A DNA stretch of 64,000 nucleotides from Vreelandella salicampi (GCF_013415105.1 NZ_JACCDF010000011.1:97513-161512); one strand, 5' to 3'. Positions 17,408-26,890 are shown, numbered from the stretch's first letter. Made by a program: numbers and translations. The notes: generated from the sequence alone by a model not told the origin.

Positions 17408-18458
17408 TTGGCTTGGCCAGCGGTGAACTCAACCACTTGCGTAACGCCCAACGCAGCAACAGTAGCAGCACGCCCAACACCAGCAGCGTGAGTGACTTTA
17501 TCAGCAGTGTGGACTCCAGCCAGTAGTAATAACTGCCGATACCCAGCAGTAGCGACAGCACGCCAGCTCCCAACAGCAAACGGTGGCCAATGGCAAAACC
17601 TAATAACATCACCACTATCCCCTGCCCTACACTCGGCGTGTGGAATGACACGATGACTAATGCAGCTGCACACGCATAGGACGCCCAGCGCACCCTGAAT
17701 GAACAAGGGTTCTGAAAAACACTACGAAAAAGCAACAGCAGCGCCAACGCTACTAGCGCAGCGTTTAACCAAGGCGTTAATCTCACCCAGGAGCCACCTG
17801 TCTGTTCATCAAAAAGCGACAGCGATTGGCCGGTATGCGCTAATACTTGAATAACCAGTAGGCCAATCAACAGGCCAAGCCCCCACGCCTGCAGGTTGTT
17901 AATACGGCTTGGCCATCGAAACTCATTCACCCAAAGCACGACAAGTGCCAGCAACACAAGGCCACTGGCGACCGACGTCATAGCGCTTGCTGCCAACGCC
18001 ATATACAGCGCGACGCTGGCGGCAAAGGCAGAAAAGCCACGATGCGCCTGGCTAGGCATCACCAGCGCCAGCACGCCCTGCATACCCAGCAACACCCACC
18101 ATAGATAAGCGGACGTTTCCCAGACATTGACCAGGCCCCAGGCCACCAGCAGCTGCCCCGCCAGGCTAACGGCAAGCGCCAGGTGTTCGCCCACGTCACT
18201 GCGCGTCACGCGAAACAGCCCAAACGCCGCCAGCAGCATCATGGCACCCAAGCTCAATGCCCCCAGCGTGCTCTCCACCACGGACGCCGCGACCATGGCG
18301 ATAAAGCCGAGCAGGAACATCGCTGCCAACCAGCCGGAAAACGCCTGCAGCACGCGCACAAACCAGGGGATTGGCGGCGACGCTTGGGTGTCGTTTTCAT
18401 TTATTGCGATACCCGCCTGGTGCAACCTGGCACGCAAAGAAGACGTCTTATGGGTCAT
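17379..18458 (-). CDS. DUF4401 multi-spanning membrane protein
   Basis: A 359-residue protein with about ten hydrophobic segments and short loops, following a cytoplasmic N-terminus (MTHKTSSLRARLHQAGI). It is the middle gene of the DUF2157-DUF4401-GDYXXLXY operon. The ATG at 18458 overlaps the DUF2157 stop as ATGA, which fixes the start over an upstream Met in the same frame. Assignment rests on operon position and general architecture. Function unknown; integral inner-membrane location is clear. Confidence 0.85.
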   Translation of the reverse strand: MTHKTSSLRARLHQAGIAINENDTQASPPIPWFVRVLQAFSGWLAAMFLLGFIAMVAASVVESTLGALSLGAMMLLAAFGLFRVTRSDVGEHLALAVSLAGQLLVAWGLVNVWETSAYLWWVLLGMQGVLALVMPSQAHRGFSAFAASVALYMALAASAMTSVASGLVLLALVVLWVNEFRWPSRINNLQAWGLGLLIGLLVIQVLAHTGQSLSLFDEQTGGSWVRLTPWLNAALVALALLLLFRSVFQNPCSFRVRWASYACAAALVIVSFHTPSVGQGIVVMLLGFAIGHRLLLGAGVLSLLLGIGSYYYWLESTLLIKSLTLLVLGVLLLLLRWALRKWLSSPLAKPSDEGSNHDA

Positions 18459-19432
18459 GAGGGCGCCTCCGTATGCAGCCGCTTCAACCACACCACGGCG
18501 CCGGCACCCATTACCAATACCGCCAACGCCAGCATCAGCAAGCTACCCGGCTGCCATTCGCCCTGCCATAACAACCGCCGGGCCAGCCCCAGCGTCACCA
18601 CACAGATCAGCGACACACAGCCACCCGCCACCAACAACAGATCCGGCCGCCAGTGACGATAAACGCTATACAGCGACACCAACCACAGCGGGTAAATCAC
18701 CAGCGCAGGCATATAAAACGTCGTGGCATCGACGATCAAGGTCATCATTAACAGCGTGACCGGCACACCGCTGCCCAACGCCAAGGTGCGCAAGGCCCAA
18801 CGACTGACGCGCCAGTTCCATCGCTGATGCCCCCATTCGCACAGGGCAAGCGCAGTGGTATTGAGTACAAATAACCACCAGAAGATGGCATCGCTGCTGA
18901 CAACCCAAACATCAAGCGCCCCGCCCCAGGTACGAAAATAAAGCCACAGCGCCGCGTTAAGTAGCCCCAGCCACAATAGCCAGAGCAGATCAAAACGAAC
19001 GATCAACACCCAGGGCAGTATTAACAGGGCCCAGATGAAAAACAGCTGCCACGGATCGGCGCCGGTTTGGTAGACCTGCCCAAACAGCGCCAACAGTACG
19101 CCTACCAGCAGCGTCGCGGCCGTTAGCGCGACATTGGCCACCACATTGCTGGCTTTAGCCCAAAGGGCGATACCCACCGCCACAACCAATGCCGCCTGCA
19201 CCAACCCAAAGCGCGGCCAGCGCCCCAGATCGGCCCAGTTATAGGCCACAAAAAACAGCACCGCGAAGGCCAAAGCCAAGCCACCCAGCCAAAGTAAAAG
19301 CCGATCAATAAACACCCCCCACGCACGGGGCGAAGGGCACAGCCCGGCCGCTTTAGCGGCTTTCGCCACCTGCTCGGGCGGTATCGCGCCCTGCTCAATC
19401 AGTGATATCAGTTCACGGCGAGGGGATGCCAT
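18455..19432 (-). CDS. DUF2157 membrane protein
   Basis: A 325-residue protein whose cytoplasmic N-terminus (SPRRELISLIEQGAIPPEQV) is followed by about nine to ten membrane helices rich in Trp and Leu, as in DUF2157 proteins. It is the first gene of the trio with DUF4401 and GDYXXLXY genes, and AAGGAG precedes its ATG. In some bacteria the trio lies near envelope-stress functions, but no role is established to my knowledge. Confidence 0.87.
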   Translation of the reverse strand: MASPRRELISLIEQGAIPPEQVAKAAKAAGLCPSPRAWGVFIDRLLLWLGGLALAFAVLFFVAYNWADLGRWPRFGLVQAALVVAVGIALWAKASNVVANVALTAATLLVGVLLALFGQVYQTGADPWQLFFIWALLILPWVLIVRFDLLWLLWLGLLNAALWLYFRTWGGALDVWVVSSDAIFWWLFVLNTTALALCEWGHQRWNWRVSRWALRTLALGSGVPVTLLMMTLIVDATTFYMPALVIYPLWLVSLYSVYRHWRPDLLLVAGGCVSLICVVTLGLARRLLWQGEWQPGSLLMLALAVLVMGAGAVVWLKRLHTEAPS

Positions 19433-19563
19433 GGAGGCTCCTTGTTGAAGCTTTTTTTGTGAAACCAGCTTGTTGAATTAAAACAATCAAGTTGGTGTTG
19501 TTACCATCGTATTTTTGGGTCGCCCGTGACATATTTGTGAACTTTGCGCGATACACCCTTTCG

Positions 19564-19782
19564 CATATCTTTGCCCCCTTCTATCGTGGCGAATCCTCGG
19601 GCGCCACCGGCCGTGCGGGGCTCGGGCTGGCGATAGCACGCGGAATCACGACGCTTCAAGGCGGTGATATTCGTGTAGAAAACCTCGCCTCAGGCGGCGC
19701 ATCTTTCTGCATACGCTTACCGGTATACCCCCTCACTAAGCCGACGTTTAAAAAACGTAATAACTTTGCGAACTGGCTGTGA
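19564..19782 (+). pseudogene. Remnant of a sensor histidine kinase (C-terminal ATP-binding end only)
   Basis: In this frame the sequence reads HIFAPFYRGESSGATGRAGL, then GLAIARGITTLQGG and SGGASFCIRLPV. These are the F box, G2 box and terminal strand of a HATPase_c domain. The H box, N box and G1 box are missing, and the frame upstream of 19564 has no kinase-like sequence and no good start. It is therefore a decayed end of a two-component kinase gene, left between the DUF2157 operon and msrP. No response regulator gene is adjacent. Confidence 0.8.
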
Positions 19783-19847
19783 TAAATCTTGTACGAAATG
19801 GTCACAGTAATAACACACACCTTATCCATCGCGAGTGGAGGCACCAC

Positions 19848-20864
19848 ATGCTAATTAAGATTGCCAAACCCAGTGACTTACACGAATCCGATGTCACACC
19901 AGAATCTATCTATCTTTCCCGGCGGCGCTTTATGGGCGGTATGGCAGGCCTGGGCGCTGGTCTTGCCCTTTCCGGCAACGTGCATGCCAATGCCGACTAC
20001 TCGGATGTGCCTGATGGCGATGCGCCCCCGTGGTTAAAGGAAAAAATCAGCGATACCCAGTGGCGGGCGATCACCCCCAGCAATCCTGAAAAAGACAAAA
20101 TCGCCCCCTTTGACGATGCCAGTGGCTACAACAACTTTTTCGAGTTCGGCACCGACAAGGGCGACCCCGCTCGCTATGCGGGCAGCCTGGAAACCCAGCC
20201 CTGGAGCGTGGTGATCGACGGCGAGGTCAACAACGGCGGGCGCTTTGCCCTGGAGGACATCGCCAAGCCTTCGCAGTTTGAAGAGCGCATTTACCGCCTG
20301 CGCTGCGTAGAGGCGTGGTCGATGGTAATTCCCTGGCTGGGGATTCCGCTGGCCGACATTATCAAGCGCGCCGACCCCACCAGCAAAGCCAAGTACGTGC
20401 GCTTTGAAACCCTGGTGGATCCGGAACAGATGCGCGGTCAGCGCTCCTCGTTCTCGATCATTGACTGGCCCTACGTGGAAGGTCTGCGTTTAGACGAAGC
20501 CATGCACCCGTTGACGATAATGGCGATGGGCATGTACGGCCGCGAGCTCCCCAATCAAAACGGCGCCCCGCTGCGGCTGGTGGTTCCCTGGAAGTACGGC
20601 TTTAAAAGTATCAAATCGATTGTGCGGATATCGCTGACGGAAGAGCAGCCGGTGAATTCCTGGCAGAAGATCGCCTCCGACGAGTATGGCTTTTACGCCA
20701 ATGTGAATCCCAAAGTCGACCACCCCCGCTGGAGCCAAGCCACCGAGCGGCGATTACCTAACAGCCTATTCAGCCCCAACACCATCGAAACCCGCATGTT
20801 CAACGGCTACGAAGATGAAGTCGCCGAGCTGTATGCAGGCATGGATTTAAGGAAGCACTACTAA
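19848..20864 (+). CDS. msrP: Methionine sulfoxide reductase catalytic subunit MsrP (YedY)
   Basis: A 338-residue periplasmic molybdoenzyme that reduces methionine sulfoxide in envelope proteins. It carries a twin-arginine signal (SRRRFMGGMAGLGAGLALSG, residues 24-43) and a sulfite-oxidase-type fold with the molybdenum-ligand Cys153 in RLRCVEAWSM. The start at 19848 follows GTGGAGG and gives the Tat leader in the normal position; a longer upstream frame was rejected. It is translationally coupled to msrQ (TAATG overlap), its membrane electron donor. Confidence 0.95.
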   Translation: MLIKIAKPSDLHESDVTPESIYLSRRRFMGGMAGLGAGLALSGNVHANADYSDVPDGDAPPWLKEKISDTQWRAITPSNPEKDKIAPFDDASGYNNFFEFGTDKGDPARYAGSLETQPWSVVIDGEVNNGGRFALEDIAKPSQFEERIYRLRCVEAWSMVIPWLGIPLADIIKRADPTSKAKYVRFETLVDPEQMRGQRSSFSIIDWPYVEGLRLDEAMHPLTIMAMGMYGRELPNQNGAPLRLVVPWKYGFKSIKSIVRISLTEEQPVNSWQKIASDEYGFYANVNPKVDHPRWSQATERRLPNSLFSPNTIETRMFNGYEDEVAELYAGMDLRKHY

Positions 20865-21484
20865 TGGCAGCGCCGAAAATCTGGCTGCTCTGGCGCGTGG
20901 GTGTTTTTCTAGCCGCGCTAACGCCGCTGCTGTTCTGGAGCTGGCAGGTAGCGAATAACGCCGCTGGCCCCGAGCCGGGGCGCTACCTGCTGCTCAATAT
21001 CGGCATTGGCGGGCTATGGATGCTGCTGCTCACGCTCAGCCTTACCCCTCTGACCAAGCTCACCCGCTGGAAAGGCTTTGCGCTGATCCGACGCCAGTTG
21101 GGCCTATGGACGCTTGCCTACGCCACCCTGCACATGCTCAGCTACGCGCTGTTCATCCTGGGGCTTAACTGGGCACTGCTGGGTAGCGAGATCGTCAAAC
21201 GGCCTTATATCATCGTCGGCATGATCGCGTTGATCGGCCTGGCGGTACTGGGCGCGACCTCCAACAAGTGGTCGATGCGCAAGCTAGGCAAACGCTGGAA
21301 GCCGCTGCACAAATTCTCCTACGCCATTTTGGGCCTGGTGCTGCTGCACTTCTTCTGGGTAGTGCGGGCAGATATGGGCGAATGGGCAATGTACGCCGCC
21401 ATTGCGGCGCTTATCATGGCAACCCGACTGCCGCCGGTCGCCCGCACGCTGCCTAAGCTGCGCTATCGGTTTAGTCACACGTAG
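20864..21484 (+). CDS. msrQ: MsrQ (YedZ) heme-binding membrane subunit
   Basis: A 206-residue, six-helix membrane protein of the ferric-reductase-like family that passes electrons from the quinone pool to MsrP. Conserved features include LTPLTKLTRWKGFALIRRQLGLW, the His in TLHMLSYAL, WKPLHKFSYAILGLVLLHFFW and the C-terminal membrane segments; these histidines bind heme. The ATG shares its A with the MsrP stop (TAATG), so the two subunits are made together. Confidence 0.95.
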   Translation: MAAPKIWLLWRVGVFLAALTPLLFWSWQVANNAAGPEPGRYLLLNIGIGGLWMLLLTLSLTPLTKLTRWKGFALIRRQLGLWTLAYATLHMLSYALFILGLNWALLGSEIVKRPYIIVGMIALIGLAVLGATSNKWSMRKLGKRWKPLHKFSYAILGLVLLHFFWVVRADMGEWAMYAAIAALIMATRLPPVARTLPKLRYRFSHT

Positions 21485-21717
21485 TGTGTATCCCAAACAG
21501 CGATGTTACGGAGACTCCCCTTCGTCAAAAAAGGACCGCCTCAGGATCGAGTCACAGGAAGACCTGAAGGTCATGGGCAACCGTCATATCGAAGACTGTT
21601 ATCAGATTGCCTTGGAGAAGCTGGAGAATGACAGGTTTGAATCCGCTCTCTTGGTAGAACCCGAGCAAAAATAAAGCTGACAGATATGATCCTCCCACCC
21701 TCAACGATCCAGAGCTT

Positions 21718-22904
21718 ATGATCAACACCTTTGCCGTCTCCAACTACCGCAGCCTGAAAAACGTTGTCTCTCCCCTGTCGGGCCTCAACGTAGTGACCGG
21801 ACCCAACGGGTGCGGCAAATCCAACCTCTACAAGTCGCTGCGGTTACTGGCCGAAACCGCCAAAGGCAATCTTATCTCATCGATTGCACAGGAAGGCGGC
21901 CTTGATTACACCTTCTGGGCAGGCCCAGAAAAACTCACCAAAACCATGAAAGACGGCTCTGCTCCGGTTGAGGGCGCCGCCAAGAAGAACAATACGCGCC
22001 TTAGGATGGGGTTTGTCGGTGAAGACTTCGGTTACGCCATTTCATTAGGGATGCCCGCACCGCAGGGGTTTGCAGGCTACCAGGAACCCTCCATGTTCCA
22101 GTTCGACCCCGAGATAAAGCGGGAATGCATCTGGGCGGGCGATGTTTGCCGCCCCGCCCCAGCAGTTGTTTGATAGATCGTGTTGGATCCGTGGTGAAAG
22201 TACGTGCTGGACGCAAATGGCAGGTTTACGATGCCCACCTTAATAGCTACGAAAGCATTCTGAACGAAATCAGTGACCCGGTCGCTGTGCCGGAGGTTCA
22301 TGCGGTTCGGCAGACCATCCGACAATGGCGCTTCTACGATCAGTTCCGAACCGATCCGCAATCCATGATTCGTACACCACAAATCGGCACCCGCACCCCG
22401 GTGCTGGATCACGATGGTCACAGCCTAGTGGCCGCCTTGCGAACCATCTACGAGATTGGCGACCGAGAGGCGTTGTACGAAGCGATTGAAGACGCCTTTC
22501 CCGGTGCAACGATTGATTTTAAGGCCGACGCTGGCAACCGCTTCCTGTTACTGTTTCTACAGGAGGGGCTGCTGCGCCCCTTAAACCAGTCGGAATTATC
22601 GGACGGCACGCTTCGCTATCTATTGCTGGTAGCAGCGTTGCTCACACCCCGACCACCTTCCCTGCTGGTATTAAATGAGCCGGAAACCAGTCTACACCCG
22701 GATTTGCTGCCCGCCCTGGGCCGCCTGATTATCCGTGCATCGCAAGAAACCCAGGTGTGGGTGGTTTCCCACGCGCCACGCCTGGTGGCCACTTTGGAAA
22801 AAGACACTGCCTGTAACTCTATCGCGCTGGATAAAGTGTTTGGCGAAACGGTTATATTGGGACAAGGGTGGCTGGACGAACCGCCATGGCAGTGGGCGGA
22901 TTAA
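21718..22904 (+). pseudogene. RecF/OLD-like AAA ATPase gene, interrupted by a frameshift
   Basis: Two overlapping frames make one protein. The first (21718-22173) has an N-terminal strand and P-loop (VTGPNGCGKSNLYKSLRLL) and ends in-frame near EIKRECIWAGDVCRP. The second (recoverable from about 22155, to 22904) continues CLIDRVGSVVKVRAG and holds the ABC-like signature SELSDGTLRYLLL, Walker B LLVLNEPETSLHP and the H-loop VVSHAPRL. The join needs a -1 shift, as a single-base deletion would give, in a C-rich run (GCCGCCCCGCCCC, 22148-22160). Chromosome-type SMC/RecF ATPases of this kind act in DNA repair or defence. It could be a true pseudogene or a sequencing error in the C-run. Confidence 0.85.
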
Positions 22905-22990
22905 AAGGCCTAGGCGATTAACGCCGACCTTCCGGTGACAGCATGAGTTCTATCCTTCTGATCACCGTACGCGGGCATTGGCGCGGGTGT

Positions 22991-23527
22991 TCAAAAACGC
23001 GACCCCGGCTGTTTGAGAAATGCGATCTCTTCTGGCGTGGAGGTGCGGCCTAGTATGTCGTTGCGGTGCGGGTAGCGGCCGAAGCGGTCGATGATTTCCT
23101 TATGCCGTAACTCAAACTTGATGTTTTCCGCTGGCGTGAATGCCTTGAACAGCGCTTCTGCTTGTTCGTGGATAAGTCGCGATTCGCTGTGCATATAAGG
23201 CATGAGCAAGAAAGTGCGCTCATCTTGCGCTAGTTCACTTAACGCGCCAGCGGCCACCGCCTCCTGCGCGAGCACTAGCGCCTGCGGGTCTTGGGTAAAG
23301 GCTTGCGGCGTGTCGCGATATATATTGCGGGAAAACTGATCAAGCACGATCACTTCCGCAAGGCGACCTTGTGGGCTTTTCCGCCAGGTATAAAGCTCGC
23401 CCGCAGCGGCCTGCTGCAACAAGGGCTGAAACCGCGCCTTTAGATTTTCATCAAAAGCCGGCTCAACACGCCACCACTGTTTGGGCTCGATTTCATCGAA
23501 CCAGAAATTCAGTATGCTCTGATACAT
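22991..23527 (-). CDS. DUF924 family protein
   Basis: A 178-residue soluble helical protein of the DUF924 (TPR-like) family. Typical segments are ILNFWFDEIEPKQWW at the start, GRLAEVIVLDQFSRNIYRDTP, MPYMHSESR and RFGRYPHRNDILGR near the end. The family is widespread in proteobacteria and has no firmly assigned role. It lies alone, with no strong ribosome-binding site before the ATG. Confidence 0.93.
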   Translation of the reverse strand: MYQSILNFWFDEIEPKQWWRVEPAFDENLKARFQPLLQQAAAGELYTWRKSPQGRLAEVIVLDQFSRNIYRDTPQAFTQDPQALVLAQEAVAAGALSELAQDERTFLLMPYMHSESRLIHEQAEALFKAFTPAENIKFELRHKEIIDRFGRYPHRNDILGRTSTPEEIAFLKQPGSRF

Positions 23528-23615
23528 TAAGAATTCCGTCTTTTACTCAAACTGATTTGCTCAAACCGACTGTTTATGAAGCCACAGCTCGTGCGTTGCT
23601 ACAACGCCTGACGCG

Positions 23616-23642
23616 AGAACGCCTCCACTGGGGAGGCGTTCT
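23616..23642 (-). terminator. Hairpin downstream of luxS
   Basis: AGAACGCCTCC pairs with GGAGGCGTTCT around a 5-nt loop, 30 nt past the luxS stop. There is no T-run on the minus strand side, so termination efficiency is uncertain. Confidence 0.6.
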
Positions 23643-23671
23643 GGGGTTGCGTGACATCGCTAACAGGGCCA

Positions 23672-24139
23672 TTAAGCAAACACTTCGGTCCACTCGTTGC
23701 GCTTATCCAGCAAGCCGCGCGCGAGCTCCTGGGCGCCTTCGAGGCTGTGGCTGGCGGCCCAACCGCACTGCATTTCGTTGCAGGCAGGGACATCGGTGGC
23801 GTTGAGCACGTCTTTCAGCGTCTGTTCGACCATGTTGACCACGTCGTCGTAGTCGTCGTGATTGATCATGGCGATATAGAAGCCGGTTTGGCAGCCCATC
23901 GGGCTGATGTCGACGACTTTATCGGAGTGATTGCGCGAAAGCTCGGCCATCAGATGCTCAAGCGAGTGCAGCGCGGGCATCTCCATGTGCGCTTTGTTGG
24001 GCTGGCAGATGCGCAAGTCGTATTTATGAATGCGATCACCCTTCTCGCCTTCTTTGATATCCGCCAGGCGGATGTAAGGCGCTTTCACCTTGGTGTGGTC
24101 CAGGTTAAAGCTTTCAACATTCATTTTTTGCTCGGTCAT
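23672..24139 (-). CDS. luxS: S-ribosylhomocysteine lyase LuxS
   Basis: A 155-residue enzyme of the activated methyl cycle. It cleaves S-ribosylhomocysteine to homocysteine and the AI-2 precursor DPD. The metal ligands are present: H58-SLE-H62 and C125 ([13 protein letters not shown]), together with catalytic C83 in [10 protein letters not shown]. Length and N-terminus are normal. AAGGAG lies before the ATG. It may contribute to recycling of SAM by-products; AI-2 signalling would require a receptor, and none is in the window. Confidence 0.97.
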   Translation of the reverse strand: MTEQKMNVESFNLDHTKVKAPYIRLADIKEGEKGDRIHKYDLRICQPNKAHMEMPALHSLEHLMAELSRNHSDKVVDISPMGCQTGFYIAMINHDDYDDVVNMVEQTLKDVLNATDVPACNEMQCGWAASHSLEGAQELARGLLDKRNEWTEVFA

Positions 24140-24185
24140 AGTCGCTCCTTCTGCGATTCGTTTTATCCTGCTCTATACCCTTGGT

Positions 24186-24533
24186 CTACACCTTTGGGGC
24201 GTCAAAGTTCCACGGCTCATCGGTATAGACGCAAACGTTGGCATCTTCGATATCGCCGTCGGGAGACTCGACGTTCTGAGCGAAGAAAGCTTGAACCTCC
24301 TCGCGCTGGCAGTGCGCCTCGAACGCTTCCCGGTTAGCCCAAATCTCGTGAAAAACGATGGGGAACCCGGTGCCATCCGCGAAGGGGTTCTCGATCTGCC
24401 GCGTGACGGTATAAAGCAGGCAGGCATCTTCTCGATGGGCGTTGGGCTCTAGTGACTGTAGCGTTTTAAAAACGGCTTCTTCTTTGCCGGGCTTAGGTTT
24501 GAAGCTGGCTGTGCAGTAAATCTTTTGTGACAT
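24186..24533 (-). CDS. Antibiotic-biosynthesis-monooxygenase-type (ABM) small protein
   Basis: A 115-residue dimeric alpha/beta barrel protein of the ABM/quinol monooxygenase superfamily (YgiN-like). Typical elements are the first strand MSQKIYCTASFKPKPGKEEA, CLLYTVTR, IVFHEIWANREAFEAHCQ and the final strand. Relatives oxidise quinols or heme-like substrates without cofactors. It lies between luxS and a HAD gene on the same strand but with separate spacing. Substrate unknown. Confidence 0.85.
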   Translation of the reverse strand: MSQKIYCTASFKPKPGKEEAVFKTLQSLEPNAHREDACLLYTVTRQIENPFADGTGFPIVFHEIWANREAFEAHCQREEVQAFFAQNVESPDGDIEDANVCVYTDEPWNFDAPKV

Positions 24534-24618
24534 GTGGCGTCCTGTATTGCGGTCCCGTGGTGGGTGAAACGTGCCCTATTATGCGCGGCTCCCGTATCAA
24601 TGGACAACCGCCTACTGA

Positions 24619-25296
24619 TTAGCGCAACAGGCGCTCGGCCAGGGTTTCTAAATCGGCGACGGTCATATCCGGCTCGATGCCCCAAGGGTCGAAGGGGGCA
24701 TCTGAGCTGCGGCGGACCCAGGCGCTACGAAGACCCGCGTGCGTGGCGCCAATCACATCGAACGGATTGCTGGAAATCAGCCATGTCTGTTCCGGGCGAG
24801 CTTCCAATCGAGTACGCAGGTAAGCGTAAACCGCAGGGTCGGGTTTAAAGCGCTTAATGTCGTCAACGCTGATGACGTCGTCCATGTGTTTATCAACGCC
24901 TGCGCGCACCAGCAAGGTTTTGACCGCGTCGGCCGTGCCGTTGGAGAACGCCACGCAACGTATGCCCGCCTCGCGCAGGGTAACCAGAGCAGGCACCACA
25001 TCGGGAAAGGCGGGCAGCTCGGCATACACGGCCATCAGGTGGTCCTGGTCGTTATCGGTAAGGCCAGCTTGTAGCGCACGGTCGGTGAACACCAGCGCTT
25101 CGCGAGTACATTCAGAAAACGGGAGATAGTGGCCCATTAGCCCGTGGCGGAAGCTGTATTCCAGCTGTTTATCGCGCCAGCGACGGGCAAACTCGGCCGC
25201 TTTTTCCGGCTTTGTTAAGCGGCGCTCAAGCTCAACGGTGACGCCCTGGGTATCAATCAAGGTGCCGTAAACATCAAAAGCAATCACGGGTTGCAT
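24619..25296 (-). CDS. HAD-family haloacid dehalogenase, type II
   Basis: A 225-residue HAD hydrolase of the (S)-2-haloacid dehalogenase type. The nucleophile Asp8 is in AFDVYGTLIDT, the Ser/Thr motif is FSNGT, and Lys and the acidic motif follow in RFKPDPAVY and SSNPFDVIGA. The SSNPFDV motif is that of type II dehalogenases rather than phosphatases, which would have a GD-x-x-x-D motif. The predicted reaction is hydrolytic dehalogenation of short 2-haloacids, though many such genes have other small substrates. Confidence 0.88.
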   Translation of the reverse strand: MQPVIAFDVYGTLIDTQGVTVELERRLTKPEKAAEFARRWRDKQLEYSFRHGLMGHYLPFSECTREALVFTDRALQAGLTDNDQDHLMAVYAELPAFPDVVPALVTLREAGIRCVAFSNGTADAVKTLLVRAGVDKHMDDVISVDDIKRFKPDPAVYAYLRTRLEARPEQTWLISSNPFDVIGATHAGLRSAWVRRSSDAPFDPWGIEPDMTVADLETLAERLLR

Positions 25297-25364
25297 ACAT
25301 GCTCCTTAAACAGCGTAAACCACACTATGCGTACAGCATAGCCAACACCTTACCAGCCAGCCTT

Positions 25365-25405
25365 TAAAAAAACGCCGCTGCCCCCTCACGGAGCAACGGC
25401 GTTTT
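25365..25405 (-). terminator. Intrinsic terminator of the doeCD unit
   Basis: On the minus strand AAAACGCCG and CGGCGTTTT form the stem base, with GCTGC/GCA pairs above it, and a run of T (TTTTTTT) follows, 25 nt after the DoeD stop. Confidence 0.88.
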
Positions 25406-25429
25406 GGCGAGTGGATTTTCCACTTGCGA

Positions 25430-26863
25430 CTAAATCGTCAGCGCAGCCTCTTTTTGCCCTTGCTTGAGATCGCCCGAACGCGAAAGCTCATCGGTAACCC
25501 GGTCAATCGCCCGCTTGGCGCGGCCGATCATGTCATCCACCTCATCGCGATTGATGGTCAGCGGTGGGGCGAAGCCGAGAATATCCCCTTGCGGCATGGC
25601 GCGCGCAATCAGGTTTTCTTCCAGGGCGGCGGCGGAAACCCGCGGGCCAACTTTCAGCACCGGGTCAAAGTGAAGACGCTGCTTGGCATCGGGGGAGAAT
25701 TCCAGCGCCGCCATCAAGCCCACGCCGCGCACATCCCCCAACAGCGGGTGGCCGTCAAAGGTCGCCTTGAGCTGCTGCTGGAAGTAGGCGCCGGTTTCCT
25801 CGGCGTTGCCCACCAGGTTTTCGCGCTCAATGATATCCAGATTAACCAGCGCGGCGGCACAACCTAGCGCATGGCCGGAGTATGTCCAGCCGTGGCCGAT
25901 GGGACCGTATTCGCCCGTGCCTTGCTCCAGCACTTTCCACACTTTATCGCTGACGATGACGCCAGAGAGCGGCTGATAGGCGCTGGTCAGTCCCTTAGCG
26001 ATGGTGACCAGGTCAGGCTGAATGCTGTAATGGTGGCTGCCAAAATCTGAGCCGGTTCGGCCAAAACCGCACACCACTTCGTCGGCGATCAAGAGCACGT
26101 CGTATTTATCAAGCACGGCTTGGATCTCGCCCCAATAGCCTTCTGGCGGCGGCACAATGCCACCGGTGCCGAGCACTGGCTCGCCAATAAAGGCCGCGAC
26201 GGTATCCGGGCCTTCTTCGAGAATCATCGCTTCGAGCTTCTCAGCGCAAAACGAGGAGAATTCGTGCTCGGTCATGCCGTGCTGCTCAGCGGCGCGGTGG
26301 TAATAGTACGGCGCTTCGGTATGGCGGATGGTGTCAATCGGTAGATCGAAGTGGTCATGGAACGCTTTGAGGCCAGTCAACGAACCGGAAGCAATGCCCG
26401 AGCCGTGATAGCCGCGCATGCGCGAGATGACCTTTTTCTTCTGCGGGCGACCAAGCACGTTGTTGTAGTAGCGCACGATTTTGAGCTGCGTTTCGTTGGC
26501 ATCCGAGCCGGACATGCCGTAGTAAACCTTGGACATGTTCATGCCGGCGATTTTCAGAATGCGCTCGGAAAGCTCAATTTGCGGCTCGTTGGAGTGGCCT
26601 ACATAGGTGTGGTAGTAGGAGAGTTCCAAGGCTTGCTTATAGATTGCCTCGGCGACTTCCGTGCGACCGTAACCGATGTTCACACAGTAAAGCCCGGCAA
26701 AACCGTCGATAAATTCACGGCCGTCTTTGTCTACGATATTGATACCCTTGCCGCCGGTAATCACACGCCCTGGTGCATCGCCGTGAGCGAAGTCGCGCAG
26801 ATGGGTAGAAGCGTGGAAGGTAACGTTACGGTCGCGGTCGACTAAATCCTGATGCAAGCTCAT
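25430..26863 (-). CDS. doeD: DoeD-type class III aminotransferase (diaminobutyrate transaminase)
   Basis: A 477-residue PLP-dependent class III aminotransferase. The sequence carries DGFAGLYCVNIGYGR, the phosphate-binding YGMSGSDANET, the PLP Asp in IADEVVCGFGRTG, and the Lys in TIAKGLTSAYQPLSG. In the H. elongata ectoine pathway DoeD transaminates L-2,4-diaminobutyrate to aspartate semialdehyde. Here it follows a DoeC-like dehydrogenase, and doeA, doeB and doeX are upstream on the same strand, which supports the assignment. Sequence also resembles putrescine-pyruvate aminotransferase, so polyamine use is an alternative. ATG at 26863 follows AGAGAAC; an upstream Met was rejected. Confidence 0.87.
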   Translation of the reverse strand: MSLHQDLVDRDRNVTFHASTHLRDFAHGDAPGRVITGGKGINIVDKDGREFIDGFAGLYCVNIGYGRTEVAEAIYKQALELSYYHTYVGHSNEPQIELSERILKIAGMNMSKVYYGMSGSDANETQLKIVRYYNNVLGRPQKKKVISRMRGYHGSGIASGSLTGLKAFHDHFDLPIDTIRHTEAPYYYHRAAEQHGMTEHEFSSFCAEKLEAMILEEGPDTVAAFIGEPVLGTGGIVPPPEGYWGEIQAVLDKYDVLLIADEVVCGFGRTGSDFGSHHYSIQPDLVTIAKGLTSAYQPLSGVIVSDKVWKVLEQGTGEYGPIGHGWTYSGHALGCAAALVNLDIIERENLVGNAEETGAYFQQQLKATFDGHPLLGDVRGVGLMAALEFSPDAKQRLHFDPVLKVGPRVSAAALEENLIARAMPQGDILGFAPPLTINRDEVDDMIGRAKRAIDRVTDELSRSGDLKQGQKEAALTI

Positions 26864-26890
26864 GGTGTTCTCTCTTATCAATAAAGGACA

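Noticed and set aside
21573..21674. 33-codon ORF (starts MGNRHIEDCYQ) upstream of the AAA ATPase gene
   Set aside because: No ribosome-binding site, no recognised family and very short; kept only as a possible remnant.
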